14,033 nt of DNA from CAYXXZ01 sp964469165 (GTDB taxonomy: Bacteria; Pseudomonadota; Gammaproteobacteria; Pseudomonadales; Porticoccaceae), in the NCBI GenBank assembly GCA_964469165.1, contig CAYXXZ010000080.1:1-14033 (forward strand), written 5' to 3'. Shown piece by piece: positions 1 through 6,680 of this stretch. The notes below the pieces were generated by a model that saw nothing but the letters and a program-made list of their open reading frames with translations, had not been told where the DNA came from and did not search any database. Position 1 is the first letter of the stretch. Each line of letters begins with the position of its first letter. The position numbers and the translations under genes are program-made.

Positions 1-317
1 TCTGGGATGATATCGACGCGCTGGATTTTCACGGCAAGACCGTGGCTCTTTACGGCCTCGGTGACCAGATCGGTTATCCCGAGTGGTTTCAGGATGCGCT
101 CGGTTACCTGTGGGCCAAGGTCGCGGGGCTCGGCGCCAGCTGTGTCGGTCGCTGGCCTGTGACGGGTTACAGCTTCGAGCAATCCAGGGCCGTCACAGCC
201 GACGGCGCATGGTTCGTGGGCCTGGCTCTGGACGACGAGAACGACTTCGAACAGACCGACACGCGCATCGCCCTGTGGTGTCAACAGATTTTGCGCGAAT
301 TCGGACTCGCGCCGTGA
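1..317 (+). CDS. fldB: Flavodoxin, FldB-like, C-terminal part (5' end outside window)
   Basis: This is a small FMN electron carrier of the cytoplasm, cut by the left window edge. The reading frame is open from position 3 and ends at TGA 315-317, leaving about 104 residues. The visible part starts WDDIDALDFHGKTVALYGLG and continues with GDQIGYPEWFQDALG, the FMN-binding loop region of long-chain flavodoxins. WPVTGYSFEQS and FVGLALDDEN follow, then a final helix with WCQQIL. From memory of the E. coli proteins, the ALYGLGDQxGYxEWFxDALG stretch and the WCxQIL end are closer to FldB than to FldA. The stop overlaps the GTG start of mnmC by 4 nt, so the two are probably translationally coupled. The family assignment is firm; the choice of FldB over FldA is an inference from similarity and the N-terminus cannot be seen. 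Confidence 0.9.
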   Translation, partial: WDDIDALDFHGKTVALYGLGDQIGYPEWFQDALGYLWAKVAGLGASCVGRWPVTGYSFEQSRAVTADGAWFVGLALDDENDFEQTDTRIALWCQQILREFGLAP

Positions 318-2395
318 CAGAGGAAAAAGCATCCAGGGCGTTGCAAAGCCCGTGCGTCCAATGGTCGGCGGGTCAGCCCCTGAGCGCGCGTTTCGACGAC
401 GTCTATTACTCTCGCGAAGACGGTCTGCAAGAAGCGCAGCACGTATTCATCGCCGGCAACGACCTGCCCGAACGCTGGCGCACCCTGGCGCCGGGGCAGC
501 GCTTCACCATCTGCGAAACCGGCTTCGGCACGGGACTCAACTTTCTCTGTGCCGCCGCATTGTGGCTCGAATGCGCGCCGCCCGGCGCGGTGCTGCACTT
601 TGTTTCGGCTGAAAAATATCCACTCGGCAAGGACGAGATCGCCACAGCGCTCAGCGCCTGGCCCCGCTTGAATGCCATGCGGGAAGACTATCTGGCCGCC
701 TATCCACCGCGCACCCGCGGTGTTCATCGCCGCTGGCTGTGGGGTAACCGGGTGTGCCTCACCCTGGTGTTCGATGACGCCATCGATGGATTCGAAAGTC
801 TGCTGGCTTCGGCCCATCCCCGCTTCCTGGAGCTGGCCAATCCCGCAGCGGATGCCTGGTTTCTGGATGGTTTCGCGCCCGCCAAAAATCCTGATCTATG
901 GAGTGAAAATCTTTTCACCCTGATAGCCAGATTCAGCACCGAAAAAACCACGCTGGCGACTTTCACCGTGGCGCGTCAGGTGCGGGACGGCCTTGCAGGC
1001 GTCGGCTTCCGCCTCGCAAAACGCCCCGGCTTTGGCCGCAAGCGGGATATGCTGAGCGGCACATTCGAGCGGCTTGCCACCACATCGGCATTCAGCGAAG
1101 ACTGGGTCGCGCCTGTCGTGTTGCGCAACAGCCGCAATGAGCCCAGCTGGCATCTCAATCTCGGCAAGTTCGCAACGCGGCGCGAAGCCGTGGTGATCGG
1201 CGCGGGTATCGCCGGGTGCAGCGCGGCGGCGGCTCTCAGGAAACGCGGCTGGACTATCACACTCATCGACCGGCACGGCGAGCCAGGCCAGGAGGCGTCG
1301 GGCAATCCCCAGGGTATTCTCTACCCCAAGCTCTCCAGCGAAGACTCTCCGCTTGCCGCATTCGGACTGCACGCACTGAGTCATGCCATGGCAAGCTATG
1401 GTCCCTACTGGCGGCAAACCGGTACAGGACAGCGCAGCGGCGTACTGGTTTTGCCGGAAACCGAGACGGACATTTCCCGTTTCGCGCGGCTCGGCAATTA
1501 TTTCGGCGGCGCGCCGGAACTCGTCACGGCAGTGGACAACGCAGCACTCCGTGAGTTGGCCGGCGTCCCGCTTGCTGCGAAACAGGCACTTTTTTTCCCG
1601 GCACTGGGCTGGATCGATCCCGCCGCCGTGTGCCGCTGGTTGGGTGCAGGCATCGAATGCATCGCAGGAAACGCCGCGCAACTGGCACGCGACGAAAAAA
1701 CAGGTCTCTGGTCTGTGCTCGACGACGCCGGCAGCTTATTGGCGGAGACTCCCCTGATCATCCTGGCGGCGGGCTTTGCCAGCGCCACCTTTGAACAATG
1801 TGCGCACCTGCCATTGCGCGCCATTCGCGGTCAGATCAGCACCCTGCCCGCCAATGCCATGTCGCAGCACTTGCGCACCGTCATCTGCGGCAGCGGCTAT
1901 ATGGCGCCGCCCCGGAACGGCGTTCACACGCTGGGTGCAACCTACGACATTGATGATCAGGATCTCACGCTGCGCGCCGATGACCACCGCCGCAATGTCG
2001 CTGCGCTGTTGCGCACGGACCCCCTGCTTGAAGCCCTGCTGCCCGGGAATATGTCTTCGCAACTCGGCGGCCGTGCGGCGATTCGCTGCGCCACGCCGGA
2101 TTACCTGCCGCTGGTGGGCCCGGCGCCCGACGAAAGTGCTTTCAAGCAGCGCTTTGCCGCCTATCGACGCAACGCGCGGGCCGACGTACCCTTGCCGGGA
2201 GCATGGCACCGGGGTTTGTGGGTGAGTTGCGGCTATGGCTCGCGCGGTTTCACCTATGCGCCCCTCGCGGCGGAACTGCTGGCGGCGCAAATCTGCGGCG
2301 AGATGACTCCCCTGCCCCGCGACCTGGCGATGGCGCTCAATCCCGCGCGCTTCATCATTCGTACTCTAAAAAGGAACGGCGACTCACAAACATGA
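314..2395 (+). CDS. mnmC: Bifunctional tRNA 5-methylaminomethyl-2-thiouridine synthesis protein MnmC
   Basis: This cytoplasmic tRNA-modifying enzyme finishes mnm5(s2)U34. Its C-terminal FAD oxidase removes the carboxymethyl group of cmnm5U, and its N-terminal SAM-dependent methyltransferase methylates the resulting nm5U. The protein has 693 residues, against about 670 in E. coli. The methyltransferase half shows the SAM loop ETGFGTGLNF (residues 68-77) and the hallmark LDGFAPAKNPDLWS (Asp185 to about Ser198). The oxidase half starts with the dinucleotide-binding motif AVVIGAGIAG, whose glycines are at 296, 298 and 301. It ends with the conserved GLWVSCGYGSRGFTYAPLAA stretch. I chose GTG at 314 because it overlaps the flavodoxin stop by 4 nt and puts the first conserved residues (VQWSAGQPLSARFDDVYYS) close to the N-terminus. 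The frame runs open further upstream, but that part only overlaps the flavodoxin. No strong ribosome binding site is visible, consistent with coupling. Confidence 0.96.
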   Translation: MTEEKASRALQSPCVQWSAGQPLSARFDDVYYSREDGLQEAQHVFIAGNDLPERWRTLAPGQRFTICETGFGTGLNFLCAAALWLECAPPGAVLHFVSAEKYPLGKDEIATALSAWPRLNAMREDYLAAYPPRTRGVHRRWLWGNRVCLTLVFDDAIDGFESLLASAHPRFLELANPAADAWFLDGFAPAKNPDLWSENLFTLIARFSTEKTTLATFTVARQVRDGLAGVGFRLAKRPGFGRKRDMLSGTFERLATTSAFSEDWVAPVVLRNSRNEPSWHLNLGKFATRREAVVIGAGIAGCSAAAALRKRGWTITLIDRHGEPGQEASGNPQGILYPKLSSEDSPLAAFGLHALSHAMASYGPYWRQTGTGQRSGVLVLPETETDISRFARLGNYFGGAPELVTAVDNAALRELAGVPLAAKQALFFPALGWIDPAAVCRWLGAGIECIAGNAAQLARDEKTGLWSVLDDAGSLLAETPLIILAAGFASATFEQCAHLPLRAIRGQISTLPANAMSQHLRTVICGSGYMAPPRNGVHTLGATYDIDDQDLTLRADDHRRNVAALLRTDPLLEALLPGNMSSQLGGRAAIRCATPDYLPLVGPAPDESAFKQRFAAYRRNARADVPLPGAWHRGLWVSCGYGSRGFTYAPLAAELLAAQICGEMTPLPRDLAMALNPARFIIRTLKRNGDSQT

Positions 2396-3333
2396 AGAGG
2401 CTGGTGGTTTGCAGTGACGGACTGTGGAATCGCACAGAGACTTCCGCCAACAGTAACATCGCATTGCTGGCGAACGCCATCAGCCCCGACGCTGCGGGCG
2501 GCGTAGTACAAGTTACCTTGGCGGACATGCTTTATGGGCGTGACGAGAGTGTTTGTGCCCTCTACCAGGCACTCGCTGCAAACTACGCACCTGGCGACCA
2601 GATCTGGCTGTTCGGCTTCAGCCGCGGCGCCTACGTGGTGCGGAGTCTCGCAGGCATGATCCGCAATGTCGGCCTGCTCGGAAAACACTGTTCCGGCAAA
2701 CTCGCCGAAGCCTGGCATATCTACCGCACCCGCTGGGGCGCCGATGCGCACAATGCCGTGAAATTCCGCGATGGGTATTGTCATCAGCCCACCATAAAAT
2801 TTCTCGGCGCCTGGGAAACGGTGGGCGACAACGGCATACCAGGCGCCGCCGATGGCTTTCATGACCGGCGGTTGAGCAATTGCGTGGAAAATGCCTATCA
2901 CGCGCTCGCCATCGACGAAGCATCGCAAGGTCTCGCCCCCTGCCTATGGCGCACGGGCGCGGAGCGCTCGCGCACCGAACAGTGCTGGTTTTCCGGCACT
3001 CACCGGGACATGGGGGGCATGGGCCAGAACATGGCTTTCGCCAATGCCAGCCTGGCGTGGATGGCGGAGCGCGCCACATCCCTGGGATTGGAGCTGGATC
3101 GCGGGTTTCTTTCCGCGGCGATGGCCGCCCGCACGGGCAACGGGATTCACGACAACGAATACAGAAACGGCAGGGCGCGGCGCAATGCCGGCAGGCGGAC
3201 AATTGGCGTCACCAATCAGGACGAAACCGTACACCCTTCTGCGGAACAGTTGTACCTGCGCAATCCGGGTTACCGACCGGCCAATCTCAAACACTATCTT
3301 GGCCGCGATGAGCAGATTCAACTGCCCCTTTAG
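2392..3333 (+). CDS. DUF2235 family alpha/beta hydrolase-like protein
   Basis: This 313-residue protein belongs to the DUF2235 family (alpha/beta hydrolases related to Tle1-type phospholipases). It starts MKRLVVCSDGLWN, as the family does. It has the nucleophile elbow GFSRGAY with Ser77, followed by RSLAGMIRNVGLL. Later come FLGAWETVGDNGIPG (Trp141-Glu142), FHDRRLS, YHALAIDE, LW and GTHRDMGGM (His204). I see no signal peptide or membrane segment. Compared with typical members, the Asp of the WDTVG motif is Glu here, the usual DVGGG after the His is DMGGM, and the N-terminal glycine-rich PGVG region is shortened. It is therefore a divergent member and its substrate is unknown. ATG 2392 overlaps the mnmC stop as ATGA; an AAGGA lies about 17 nt upstream, so translation probably depends on coupling to mnmC. 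A link to tRNA modification is not established. Confidence 0.85.
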   Translation: MKRLVVCSDGLWNRTETSANSNIALLANAISPDAAGGVVQVTLADMLYGRDESVCALYQALAANYAPGDQIWLFGFSRGAYVVRSLAGMIRNVGLLGKHCSGKLAEAWHIYRTRWGADAHNAVKFRDGYCHQPTIKFLGAWETVGDNGIPGAADGFHDRRLSNCVENAYHALAIDEASQGLAPCLWRTGAERSRTEQCWFSGTHRDMGGMGQNMAFANASLAWMAERATSLGLELDRGFLSAAMAARTGNGIHDNEYRNGRARRNAGRRTIGVTNQDETVHPSAEQLYLRNPGYRPANLKHYLGRDEQIQLPL

Positions 3334-3340
3334 GACGAGA

Positions 3341-3375
3341 GCCTGTGGCAGGCGGGTTCATCGCAAGCCACAGGC
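3341..3375. terminator. Candidate bidirectional terminator hairpin between convergent genes
   Basis: GCCTGTGGC (3341-3349) and GCCACAGGC (3367-3375) form a perfect 9-bp stem around a 17-nt loop. It starts 8 nt after the DUF2235 stop and lies 38 nt beyond the bfr stop, which comes from the opposite strand. There is no U-tract on either side, so it is not a canonical intrinsic terminator. The placement between convergent genes suggests transcript-end protection or weak termination. Confidence 0.4.
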
Positions 3376-3413
3376 ATCGATCATGCGTCCGGAGTTGACC
3401 CCGGAGCGGAAAT

Positions 3414-3878
3414 TCAAGCCATCGACTGCTGGTAGTTCTGAATGCCGATCTTGTCGATCAACACGAACTGGGTTTCCAGCCAGTCCACATGATCTTCCTC
3501 GCTGGCAAGAATGTCCTTGAGCAAATCGCGGGTCACGTAGTCGGAAACGCTTTCACAATGGGCAATTGCCTCCCGCAACAGGGGAATCGCCTCCAATTCC
3601 AGCTTGAGATCGCATTCCAGCATTTCCATCGTGTCTTCACCGATAAAGAGCTTGCCCAGATCCTGCAGATTGGGGAGGCCATCGAGAAACAGAATGCGCT
3701 CGATGAGAGCATCGGCATGTTTCATCTCATCGATGGATTCCTCGTACTCCTTCTCGGCCAATTTGTTGAGCCCCCAGTTCTTGCACATACGAGAATGCAG
3801 GAAGTACTGGTTGATCGCGGTGAGTTCGTTCTTCAGCGCTTCATTGAGGTAGTCGATTACTTGTTTGTCACCTTTCAC
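3414..3878 (-). CDS. bfr: Bacterioferritin (haem-containing ferritin)
   Basis: This protein stores iron in the cytoplasm as a 24-subunit haem-containing shell and oxidises Fe(II) at a di-iron centre. It has 154 residues, the usual family length. All ferroxidase ligands are present in standard numbering: Glu18, Glu51, His54, Glu94, Glu127 and His130. Met52, the axial haem ligand, is also there, so this is a catalytically complete haem-binding Bfr rather than an inactive subunit. I chose GTG 3878 because it gives the conserved N-terminus (M)KGDKQVIDYLNEAL and has an AGGGAG ribosome binding site 6 nt upstream. A TTG eight codons further upstream also keeps the frame open but overlaps that binding site. 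The gene is divergent from bfd, its ferredoxin partner for iron release, and convergent with the DUF2235 gene. Confidence 0.97.
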   Translation of the reverse strand: MKGDKQVIDYLNEALKNELTAINQYFLHSRMCKNWGLNKLAEKEYEESIDEMKHADALIERILFLDGLPNLQDLGKLFIGEDTMEMLECDLKLELEAIPLLREAIAHCESVSDYVTRDLLKDILASEEDHVDWLETQFVLIDKIGIQNYQQSMA

Positions 3879-3913
3879 GGCAGTCTCCCTGTTGAGTCCC
3901 AACGTACTTCCCG

Positions 3914-3942
3914 ATTGTAGTCAAAGCCGTGTCGATTTGAAA
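3914..3942 (-). promoter_or_regulatory. Possible bfr promoter
   Basis: On the minus strand a good -10 TACAAT (3914-3919) is preceded, after 17 nt, by a weak -35 TTTCAA (3937-3942). This would place transcription start near 3907, giving a leader of about 30 nt with the AGGGAG site before the GTG start. The -10 is convincing; the -35 matches only about half of the consensus. No Fur box overlaps this promoter. Confidence 0.35.
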
Positions 3943-3979
3943 CTAGTTGCTTAAAAAACAGCGGGTTATGAAAATAGAG

Positions 3980-4007
3980 TTGACAATGGTTATCATTTGC
4001 ATAATAG
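3980..4007 (+). promoter_or_regulatory. bfd promoter (sigma-70 type)
   Basis: A perfect -35 TTGACA (3980-3985) is followed after 16 nt by TAATAG (4002-4007), a moderate -10; shifting by one base gives AATAGT after 17 nt. Transcription would start near 4014, with an untranslated leader of about 90 nt before bfd. The spacer is occupied by the Fur-box-like palindrome, so iron-dependent repression of bfd is expected. Confidence 0.6.
3982..4000. promoter_or_regulatory. Fur box (iron-responsive operator) over the bfd promoter
   Basis: The 19 bp GACAATGGTTATCATTTGC matches the classical Fur consensus GATAATGATAATCATTATC at 14 of 19 positions by direct alignment. It overlaps the -35 and fills the spacer to the -10 of the bfd promoter, the position expected of a repressor site. 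In other gammaproteobacteria bfd is repressed by Fur and induced when iron is scarce, so that Bfd can help release iron from Bfr. Regulation here is inferred. Confidence 0.65.
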
Positions 4008-4106
4008 TCTCAATCGCAGCCCCGAAACGCCCGGTGCAAACCAGAGGACGGCGACAGTCATTAACAGGATATTCGCGGGTTGCGAGAGATGTTTCCAGGA
4101 GTCCCG

Positions 4107-4352
4107 ATGTACGTTTGCATTTGTAAGGCCGTAACCGAAAAGCAGATCCGCCAGGAGATACTCAAAGGCGCCTGTGATTATGGCGAACTGCAACTCCAGC
4201 TCGATGTTGGCACCTGCTGTGGCCAGTGCCGCGATCTGACGCTCGAAATCCTCGACGAAACCATGACCGGCCACCATGAGGAAAACGTCGTCACCATGTG
4301 GCAGCCCGTCAAGAAGCCCAAGGCGAGGCCCGCCCTGCAAGTCTGCGGCTGA
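4107..4352 (+). CDS. bfd: Bacterioferritin-associated ferredoxin (Bfd)
   Basis: This is a small [2Fe-2S] protein that passes electrons to bacterioferritin haem so that stored Fe(III) can be reduced and released. It has 81 residues; the Bfd core is about 64, so this one carries a short basic/proline-containing C-terminal extension (VKKPKARPALQVCG). The cluster ligands are in the expected spacing: Cys4 and Cys6 in MYVCICKAV, and Cys38 and Cys41 in GTCCGQC. ATG 4107 is chosen because it begins the conserved MYVCIC sequence and has AGGAG (4097-4101) 5 nt upstream. The frame stays open nine codons further up without family similarity. The gene is divergent from bfr and sits under a Fur-box promoter. 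Confidence 0.95.
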   Translation: MYVCICKAVTEKQIRQEILKGACDYGELQLQLDVGTCCGQCRDLTLEILDETMTGHHEENVVTMWQPVKKPKARPALQVCG

Positions 4353-4377
4353 AGGCCTCTGCTCCAGCCCGTCCTTG

Positions 4378-4402
4378 GCGGCAAGCCCGTAAAGCTTGCC
4401 GC
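4378..4402. terminator. Candidate bidirectional terminator hairpin between bfd and pyrD
   Basis: GCGGCAAGC (4378-4386) and GCTTGCCGC (4394-4402) form a perfect 9-bp stem with a 7-nt loop. It lies 25 nt after the bfd stop and 16 nt beyond the pyrD stop on the other strand. The flanks are C-rich on the plus strand with no T-run, so termination strength is uncertain. The compact stem and convergent position support the call. Confidence 0.5.
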
Positions 4403-4418
4403 TGCCTTGCCCCCTCCC

Positions 4419-5426
4419 CTACAGATTTTCCACCAGCTCCCGCACGAGCCCCGGACCGCGATAGATGAAGCCGGTGTACAACTGTACCAGCGAGGCGCCA
4501 GCCGCCAGCTTCTCCTGCGCGGCCTCGACACTGTCGATACCACCGACGCCAATGATCGGCAAGCGCTCTTCCAGGGCATCAGCCAGCACGCGCAGCACCT
4601 GGGTGGATTTCTCTCTCACCGGCCTGCCACTCAAGCCACCGGCTTCTTCGCCGTGCGTCAAATGCTCGACGCCCGCTCTCGCCAGGGTCGTATTGGTGGC
4701 GATCACGCCGTCGATACCCGCCGCCAGCAATGAACTGGCGGTTTCCCGCACCTCGTCGTCGCTCATGTCGGGCGCGATCTTGACGACCAATGGCACGTAG
4801 CGGCCCGACGCCTCGGCCAGATCGCGTTGCCGCGCCTTTACCGGATCGAGAAGCTTGCGCAGGCTCTCTCCGAACTGGAGCGTGCGCAAGCCAGGCGTGT
4901 TGGGCGAGGAAATATTGATGGTGATGTAATCCGCAAAGGGATAGGCCATTTCCAGACACAACAGGTAATCGTCCGCGGCATTCTCCACCGGGGTTGCCGC
5001 ATTCTTGCCGATATTGATGCCAAGTATGCCGTCGTAACGGCGCCGGCGCACATTGGCCAGCAAGTGATCGATGCCGAGGTTGTTGAAGCCCATGCGATTG
5101 ATGATCGCCTCGGCACCTTCGATGCGGAACATGCGCGGCTTGGCATTGCCCGGCTGTGGCCGGGGCGTCACCGTGCCCACTTCGACAAAACCAAAACCCA
5201 GGGCGCCGAGAGCGTTGAAGCAATCCGCATTCTTGTCCAGGCCCGCGGCCAGGCCGACGGGGTTTGGAAACGGCAATCCCATCACCATCCGCGGACGCCC
5301 CTGCGCCCTGGCAACAAACGGCGAAAGCAGCTTCATGCGCTCCGCCGCCCCCAGCAGGTCGAGGGTGATTTCATGAGCGGTTTCAGGCGGGAATGCGAAC
5401 AACAGTTTGCGCATGGTTGGGTACAT
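4419..5426 (-). CDS. pyrD: Dihydroorotate dehydrogenase (quinone), class 2
   Basis: This peripheral inner-membrane flavoenzyme oxidises dihydroorotate to orotate with quinone as acceptor, the fourth step of UMP synthesis. It has 335 residues, the size of E. coli PyrD. The N-terminus MYPTMRKLLFAFPPETAHE matches the amphipathic membrane-binding helices of class 2 enzymes. Conserved blocks follow in order: NPVGLAAGLDKN (FMN, about 55-66), GTVTPRPQPGN (84-94), INRMGFNNLG (109-118), LGINIGKN, INISSPNTPGLR with catalytic Ser174, VVKIAPD, ATNTT, GGLSGRP and IIGVGGIDS. ATG 5426 is preferred over the in-frame ATG four codons later because family members begin with a similar short leader. Neither start has a good ribosome binding site. 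The gene stands alone, convergent with bfd and divergent from the moxR operon. Confidence 0.97.
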   Translation of the reverse strand: MYPTMRKLLFAFPPETAHEITLDLLGAAERMKLLSPFVARAQGRPRMVMGLPFPNPVGLAAGLDKNADCFNALGALGFGFVEVGTVTPRPQPGNAKPRMFRIEGAEAIINRMGFNNLGIDHLLANVRRRRYDGILGINIGKNAATPVENAADDYLLCLEMAYPFADYITINISSPNTPGLRTLQFGESLRKLLDPVKARQRDLAEASGRYVPLVVKIAPDMSDDEVRETASSLLAAGIDGVIATNTTLARAGVEHLTHGEEAGGLSGRPVREKSTQVLRVLADALEERLPIIGVGGIDSVEAAQEKLAAGASLVQLYTGFIYRGPGLVRELVENL

Positions 5427-5456
5427 GGGGCGAGTATCCGTTAGAATTCGTCGCCA

Positions 5457-5485
5457 AGGATACTGAAAGGCTTCCTGTCAGTCAC
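5457..5485 (-). promoter_or_regulatory. Weak candidate promoter of pyrD
   Basis: On the minus strand GTGACT (5480-5485) and TATCCT (5457-5462) are separated by 17 nt, each matching the sigma-70 consensus at four of six positions. Transcription would begin about 25 nt before the pyrD ATG. This is the best pair I could see there, but it is weak. Confidence 0.25.
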
Positions 5486-5615
5486 GGTCGGAGCCATCAT
5501 CGGCGCCATCCGGCAAGGCGCCCCGATTGGCTACCTGAGCCGCAAGAAGCTGGTCTTCGAAAAAGGGGCTCGCTTGCGAGAGATACCATGCCGACTTGAA
5601 GCTTGTGGCCGATGA
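5460..5615 (+). other. Protein-like open stretch without a usual start codon; possible gene remnant
   Basis: Between pyrD and moxR (282 bp without a gene) one plus-strand frame is open from just after a TAG at 5442-5444 to TGA 5613-5615. It has no ATG, GTG or TTG start. From 5460 it reads ILKGFLSVTVGAIIGAI followed by RQGAPIGYLSRKK and LVFEKGARLREI. That is a short hydrophobic glycine-containing segment, then a basic turn and a strand-like piece. I recall loosely similar ends in small glycine-zipper envelope proteins, but cannot confirm it. It could be a decayed gene end or chance. The same stretch carries a small palindrome, CTCGC-TT-GCGAG (5569-5580). Part of this recurs inverted as CAAGCGAGC at 5665-5673. 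Confidence 0.2.
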
Positions 5616-5708
5616 CCTCATTCACAGAGACTGCGACACTCGTTACTGGGTTATCGGCACCTGACAAGCGAGCGCAACCCACGCAACGATCCTGGGAGTA
5701 TTTCCGGT

Positions 5709-6665
5709 ATGCAACAACAGGCTTTCATCGAGTTACACCGCTATCTGGACAGCCACATCATCGGCCAGAGCCACCTCACCCAGCGCCTTCTCGTGGCACT
5801 CGTGGTCGGTGGCCACCTGCTGGTGGAGGGCGCGCCGGGGCTCGCCAAGACCAAGGCCATCAAAACCCTGGCCTCCGCCATCGAAGGCGATTTTCACCGC
5901 ATCCAGTTCACGCCCGACCTGTTGCCCGCCGACATCACCGGCAGTGATATCTACCGCCCCCAGGACGCCTCCTTCGTGTTCCAGAAAGGGCCAATCTTCC
6001 ACAACCTGGTGCTGGCGGACGAGATCAACCGGGCGCCGGCCAAGGTGCAATCGGCGCTGCTCGAGGCCATGGCGGAAAAGCAGGTGAGCGTGGGCGCCTC
6101 GTCCTATCCACTGCCCGACCTGTTCATGGTGATGGCGACCCAGAACCCCATCGAACAGGAAGGCACCTATCCCCTGCCGGAAGCGCAACTCGATCGTTTC
6201 CTGATGCATGTTCTGGTGCGCTACCCAGGCGCGGAGAACGAAAGACAGATTCTGCAACTGTCGCGCGAAGAGCACTTCGACGCGCCCGCTCCGCCGCCGC
6301 TGAGGCTGTCCCAGGCCGACGTGTTCGGGGCGCGCGCGGAGTTGCGCAACCTGCACATGAGCGACGCGGTGGAGGAATACCTGGTGCAACTGGTGCTCGC
6401 CACCCGCGAGCCCCGGCATTACGGCAAGAATCTCCCCCAGTGGCTGGAATACGGCGCAAGCCCGCGGGCCACACTCGCCCTCGACCGCTGCAGCCGCGCC
6501 AGCGCCTGGCTCGACGGCAGGGATTTCGTCACCCCCGACGACGTGCGCCAGGTAGCCCACGATGTCCTGCGCCATCGCATCATTCTCAGCTACGAAGCCG
6601 AGGCCGGCGGCATCACGCCCGACGCTGTCATCGACACCCTGCTGGCCAGCGTGCCGTCTGCCTGA
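5709..6665 (+). CDS. moxR: MoxR family AAA+ ATPase
   Basis: This cytoplasmic AAA+ ATPase heads a six-gene MoxR/Bat operon. MoxR proteins are thought to act as chaperones on vWA-domain partners encoded beside them; the substrate here is not known. It has 318 residues, normal for the family. Visible motifs are Walker A GAPGLAKT (41-48, Lys47), Walker B VLADE (101-105), sensor 1 in MATQNPIEQEGTYPLPEAQLDRF (Asn146, with the likely arginine finger Arg163), and sensor 2 GASPRATLAL (Arg253). FTPDLLPADITGSDIY after Walker A is a MoxR signature. ATG 5709 has GGGAG (5694-5698) 10 nt upstream. The following DUF58 gene starts 15 nt after the stop. No convincing promoter was found in the upstream gap, although transcription must begin there. 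Confidence 0.95.
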   Translation: MQQQAFIELHRYLDSHIIGQSHLTQRLLVALVVGGHLLVEGAPGLAKTKAIKTLASAIEGDFHRIQFTPDLLPADITGSDIYRPQDASFVFQKGPIFHNLVLADEINRAPAKVQSALLEAMAEKQVSVGASSYPLPDLFMVMATQNPIEQEGTYPLPEAQLDRFLMHVLVRYPGAENERQILQLSREEHFDAPAPPPLRLSQADVFGARAELRNLHMSDAVEEYLVQLVLATREPRHYGKNLPQWLEYGASPRATLALDRCSRASAWLDGRDFVTPDDVRQVAHDVLRHRIILSYEAEAGGITPDAVIDTLLASVPSA

Positions 6666-6680
6666 GAGAAGAACGAGCCG

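Noticed and set aside
896..1681. Minus-strand open frame of 261 codons opposite mnmC
   Set aside because: It lies inside a well-conserved mnmC and the translation resembles no protein I recognise.
3879..3902. Extended bacterioferritin start at the TTG at 3902
   Set aside because: The extra eight codons cover the AGGGAG ribosome binding site and add residues absent from the family. The GTG at 3878 gives standard residue numbering for all metal ligands.
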